NCBI GenBank assembly: GCA_903863315.1
Contig: CAIPBN010000934.1
Span: forward strand, 1-8,233
Source of the DNA: an uncultured Verrucomicrobiota bacterium
GTDB taxonomy: Bacteria > Verrucomicrobiota > Verrucomicrobiia > Limisphaerales > SXTU01
Length of the DNA stretch: 8,233 nt
Reading direction: 5' to 3'
A program made the translations under genes and the position numbers. Positions 6,797 through 8,233 of the stretch are shown here, piece by piece; position 1 is the stretch's first letter; each line of letters starts with the position of its first letter. Under the pieces are notes generated by a model. It had not been told where the DNA came from, made no database searches, and saw only the letters and a list, made by a program, of their open reading frames with translations.

Positions 6797-6881
6797 CTAT
6801 AGTTGAGGACCGCTGATGCAACCAGCGTGGTCGCTGCGCGGCGGAGCGGGCGGAATGGCGTCCTGAAGCCGGCTGACACAC
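6797..6881. other. Convergent intergenic gap between regulator and uxaE
   Basis: These 85 bases separate the stop codons of two converging genes. An imperfect hairpin can be drawn at 6808-6832 (GACCGCTG pairing with CAGCGTGGTC, with a two-base bulge), but it lacks a T-run on either strand. No convincing terminator, gene or promoter is seen. Termination for both genes must occur here or inside the opposing gene. Confidence 0.4.
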
Positions 6882-8144
6882 TCACCCGATGAACAGTGGC
6901 CGCATGTGGCGCTCGTAGATGTTCTCGGTGACCTGCTTGGCGACGATGTCCTCGTTGGCCTTCAGCAGGTCGAGGTAACGTGCGCCGGCCTTGGCCGCTA
7001 GTTTGAAGGAGACGTGCAGAAGCTGGCGGACATGGGCGTTGAACTCCGGATGCGTCGGGATGTGGCGGATGGCGCTGGCGAGCTGCGGGCCGGTCCAGCC
7101 ATTTACGGTCGCGGCGCTGGGCAGCTTCGCGCGGTCGATGTCGATGACGCTCGCGTAGGGCGCGCAGAGTTCATCCACATGCGCCAGAGCATAGGCATAA
7201 ATCTCCTTGGCCAGCGCGAGGCCGTCGCCCCCTGCTTCCGCCAGGCCGATGAGTTCCTCCAGCCACGTCGTGCCGGCGGTCTTGAGGTGCAGCCCCGCAC
7301 CGGTGCGCGCAAGCGAGCGGCGGATGATGGGGTAGAGGCTGAACTTGTCGCTGCCGCTGTGGACGCTGAGCTTCAAGTTGGCGGGGAGGCCGTATTGCTT
7401 CACGGCATGGGCGATGACGGCGAGGTCGTCGTTGAACTCGCGTTCGAACTGCGCCAGGTCGCCCACGTAGTCCACGCCCTTGTTGAAGCGCCCGGTGAAT
7501 TTCGGTGCGATGGTCTGCGGGTAAACCCCGGCGTCAGCAAGGAGGGCAAGAATGATGAGCAATTCCGGCGGCGTTTGCGGCGCGTCGGTCTCGTCCATGG
7601 AGACCTCGGCGATGAACTTTTTAACGCCCTTTGCGCGTTTGATGTGATTGAAGATCTGACCGGCTTCCCAGGTGGCGCTGAGATATTTCCGGGCGGTGGT
7701 GGCGACGGTCTCAGCCGTTGTGTGGAAAGGCTCGCTGATGCCGGCAATGGCGAGGCTGCCAATCAGTTCGGGATGCTTGGCCAAAAACCGCTCGACGTAG
7801 CGCTCTTCGGGCGGCTTGCCGATGCTGTCAGCCACATCAATGGTGAAGAAGTCCGAGCACGCCATGAAGCGGTCCACGGTTTCGAGGCGGATGTGGTCGG
7901 CGTCCACATGCCAGCCCTTGGTCCAGCCAAATTCCTTCACCGCCGCCTGTGCGGCATCGAATACGCTCTGCGGCTCCGAGCCAATGAAAGTGTGCTCGCG
8001 GTTGGACTTGTTCCAGACCGGGACCACCTCGACTCCATCCTGGGCGAGTTTCTGAAAGGCGCGGAGTTGAGCCTTGGCCTGGTGCGCGAACCGGTCACCA
8101 ACGCCGAAAGAGAATCGTTCGAGTTTCTTCATGCGCGCCAGCAT
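6882..8144 (-). CDS. uxaE: Tagaturonate epimerase family protein (UxaE-type)
   Basis: UxaE is the cytosolic epimerase that converts D-tagaturonate to D-fructuronate, linking galacturonate breakdown to the glucuronate branch that ends in 2-keto-3-deoxygluconate. The 420-residue product shows the conserved blocks I recognise in this family: FSFGVGDRF (11-19), PVWNKSNREH (42-51), HVDADHI (79-85), SDFFTIDVAD (97-106), APKFTGRFNKGVDY (213-226), LSVHSGSDKFSLYP (259-272) and LHLKTAGTTWLEE (285-297). The many His, Asp and Glu residues at strand ends suit a metal-dependent barrel enzyme, but individual ligands are not assigned. It seems somewhat shorter than the Thermotoga enzyme as I remember it. Two ATG starts are possible: 8144, or 8132 four codons later (MKKLERFSFG), which fits the usual family N-terminus slightly better. 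Neither has a Shine-Dalgarno. It is convergent with the regulator gene and is not in the divergent operon. Other members of the family may act on related ketouronates, so the exact substrate is less certain than the family. Confidence 0.82.
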   Translation of the reverse strand: MLARMKKLERFSFGVGDRFAHQAKAQLRAFQKLAQDGVEVVPVWNKSNREHTFIGSEPQSVFDAAQAAVKEFGWTKGWHVDADHIRLETVDRFMACSDFFTIDVADSIGKPPEERYVERFLAKHPELIGSLAIAGISEPFHTTAETVATTARKYLSATWEAGQIFNHIKRAKGVKKFIAEVSMDETDAPQTPPELLIILALLADAGVYPQTIAPKFTGRFNKGVDYVGDLAQFEREFNDDLAVIAHAVKQYGLPANLKLSVHSGSDKFSLYPIIRRSLARTGAGLHLKTAGTTWLEELIGLAEAGGDGLALAKEIYAYALAHVDELCAPYASVIDIDRAKLPSAATVNGWTGPQLASAIRHIPTHPEFNAHVRQLLHVSFKLAAKAGARYLDLLKANEDIVAKQVTENIYERHMRPLFIG

Positions 8145-8233
8145 GGATCAATTGGGCTGCGGAGGGAATGGCAAGGATCGAGCGGCGCACCATGCTCGAC
8201 CTGCATTGGAGGGCGCGGCCGACGTCAGCGGCC
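8145..8233. other. Upstream region of uxaE, running to the window edge
   Basis: These 89 bases precede uxaE. A TTGCCA on the minus strand (8174-8169) could be a -35, but no acceptable -10 follows at 16-18 bp. The palindrome found at 5744-5756 does not recur here. A plus-strand ATG at 8192 opens a frame of only 14 codons to the edge, too little to call a gene. Confidence 0.35.

Noticed and set aside
6808..6832. Hairpin as a rho-independent terminator between the converging genes
   Set aside because: The stem is short with a bulge and no T-run follows on either strand.
8146..8174. Sigma-70 promoter for uxaE (TTGCCA plus a downstream hexamer)
   Set aside because: The hexamers at 16-18 bp spacing match the -10 consensus at only two or three positions.
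8192..8233. Start of a plus-strand gene at the right edge (ATG at 8192)
   Set aside because: Only 14 codons are visible, with a poorly spaced ribosome site and no recognisable sequence; it cannot be supported.

Overview
The window is GC-rich and gene-dense. It looks like a chromosomal segment from a Verrucomicrobiota- or Planctomycetota-type bacterium, with Verrucomicrobiota favoured. That is inferred from the families present: large secreted BNR/sialidase-like and VDD-type glycosidase-like propellers, a LacI regulator with a PDPxL hinge, and a UxaE-type tagaturonate epimerase. No RNA genes, insertion sequences, CRISPR arrays or large repeats were seen.

Layout. From about 5693 down to the left edge, three minus-strand genes form a tight operon. 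The first encodes a 1440-residue exported protein made of three propeller-like glycosidase modules (1371-5693). Six bases further on comes a sodium-coupled BASS/SBF transporter (426-1364). Sharing an ATGA with its stop is the start of an APH-fold kinase that runs off the left edge (1-429). Divergent from the operon is a LacI-family regulator (5759-6796, plus strand). The 65-bp divergent gap contains a perfect 13-bp palindrome that overlaps plausible -10 elements for both directions. Convergent with the regulator is uxaE (6882-8144, minus strand), the hexuronate-pathway epimerase. The last 89 bp hold only the uxaE upstream region.

Working model (inference). The exported three-module protein acts on an extracellular glycan, and the sodium symporter imports an acidic product. 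The APH-fold kinase may phosphorylate that product, and the LacI protein controls the set through the palindrome. UxaE joins tagaturonate and fructuronate catabolism and hints at an acidic-sugar diet, but it is transcribed separately and shows no copy of the palindrome upstream. No substrate can be read from the sequence.

The points most worth following up are the triple fusion, the regulator's palindrome-embedded and possibly leaderless promoter, and the exported glycosidase / BASS symporter / small-molecule kinase operon, which I do not recognise as a characterised pathway.
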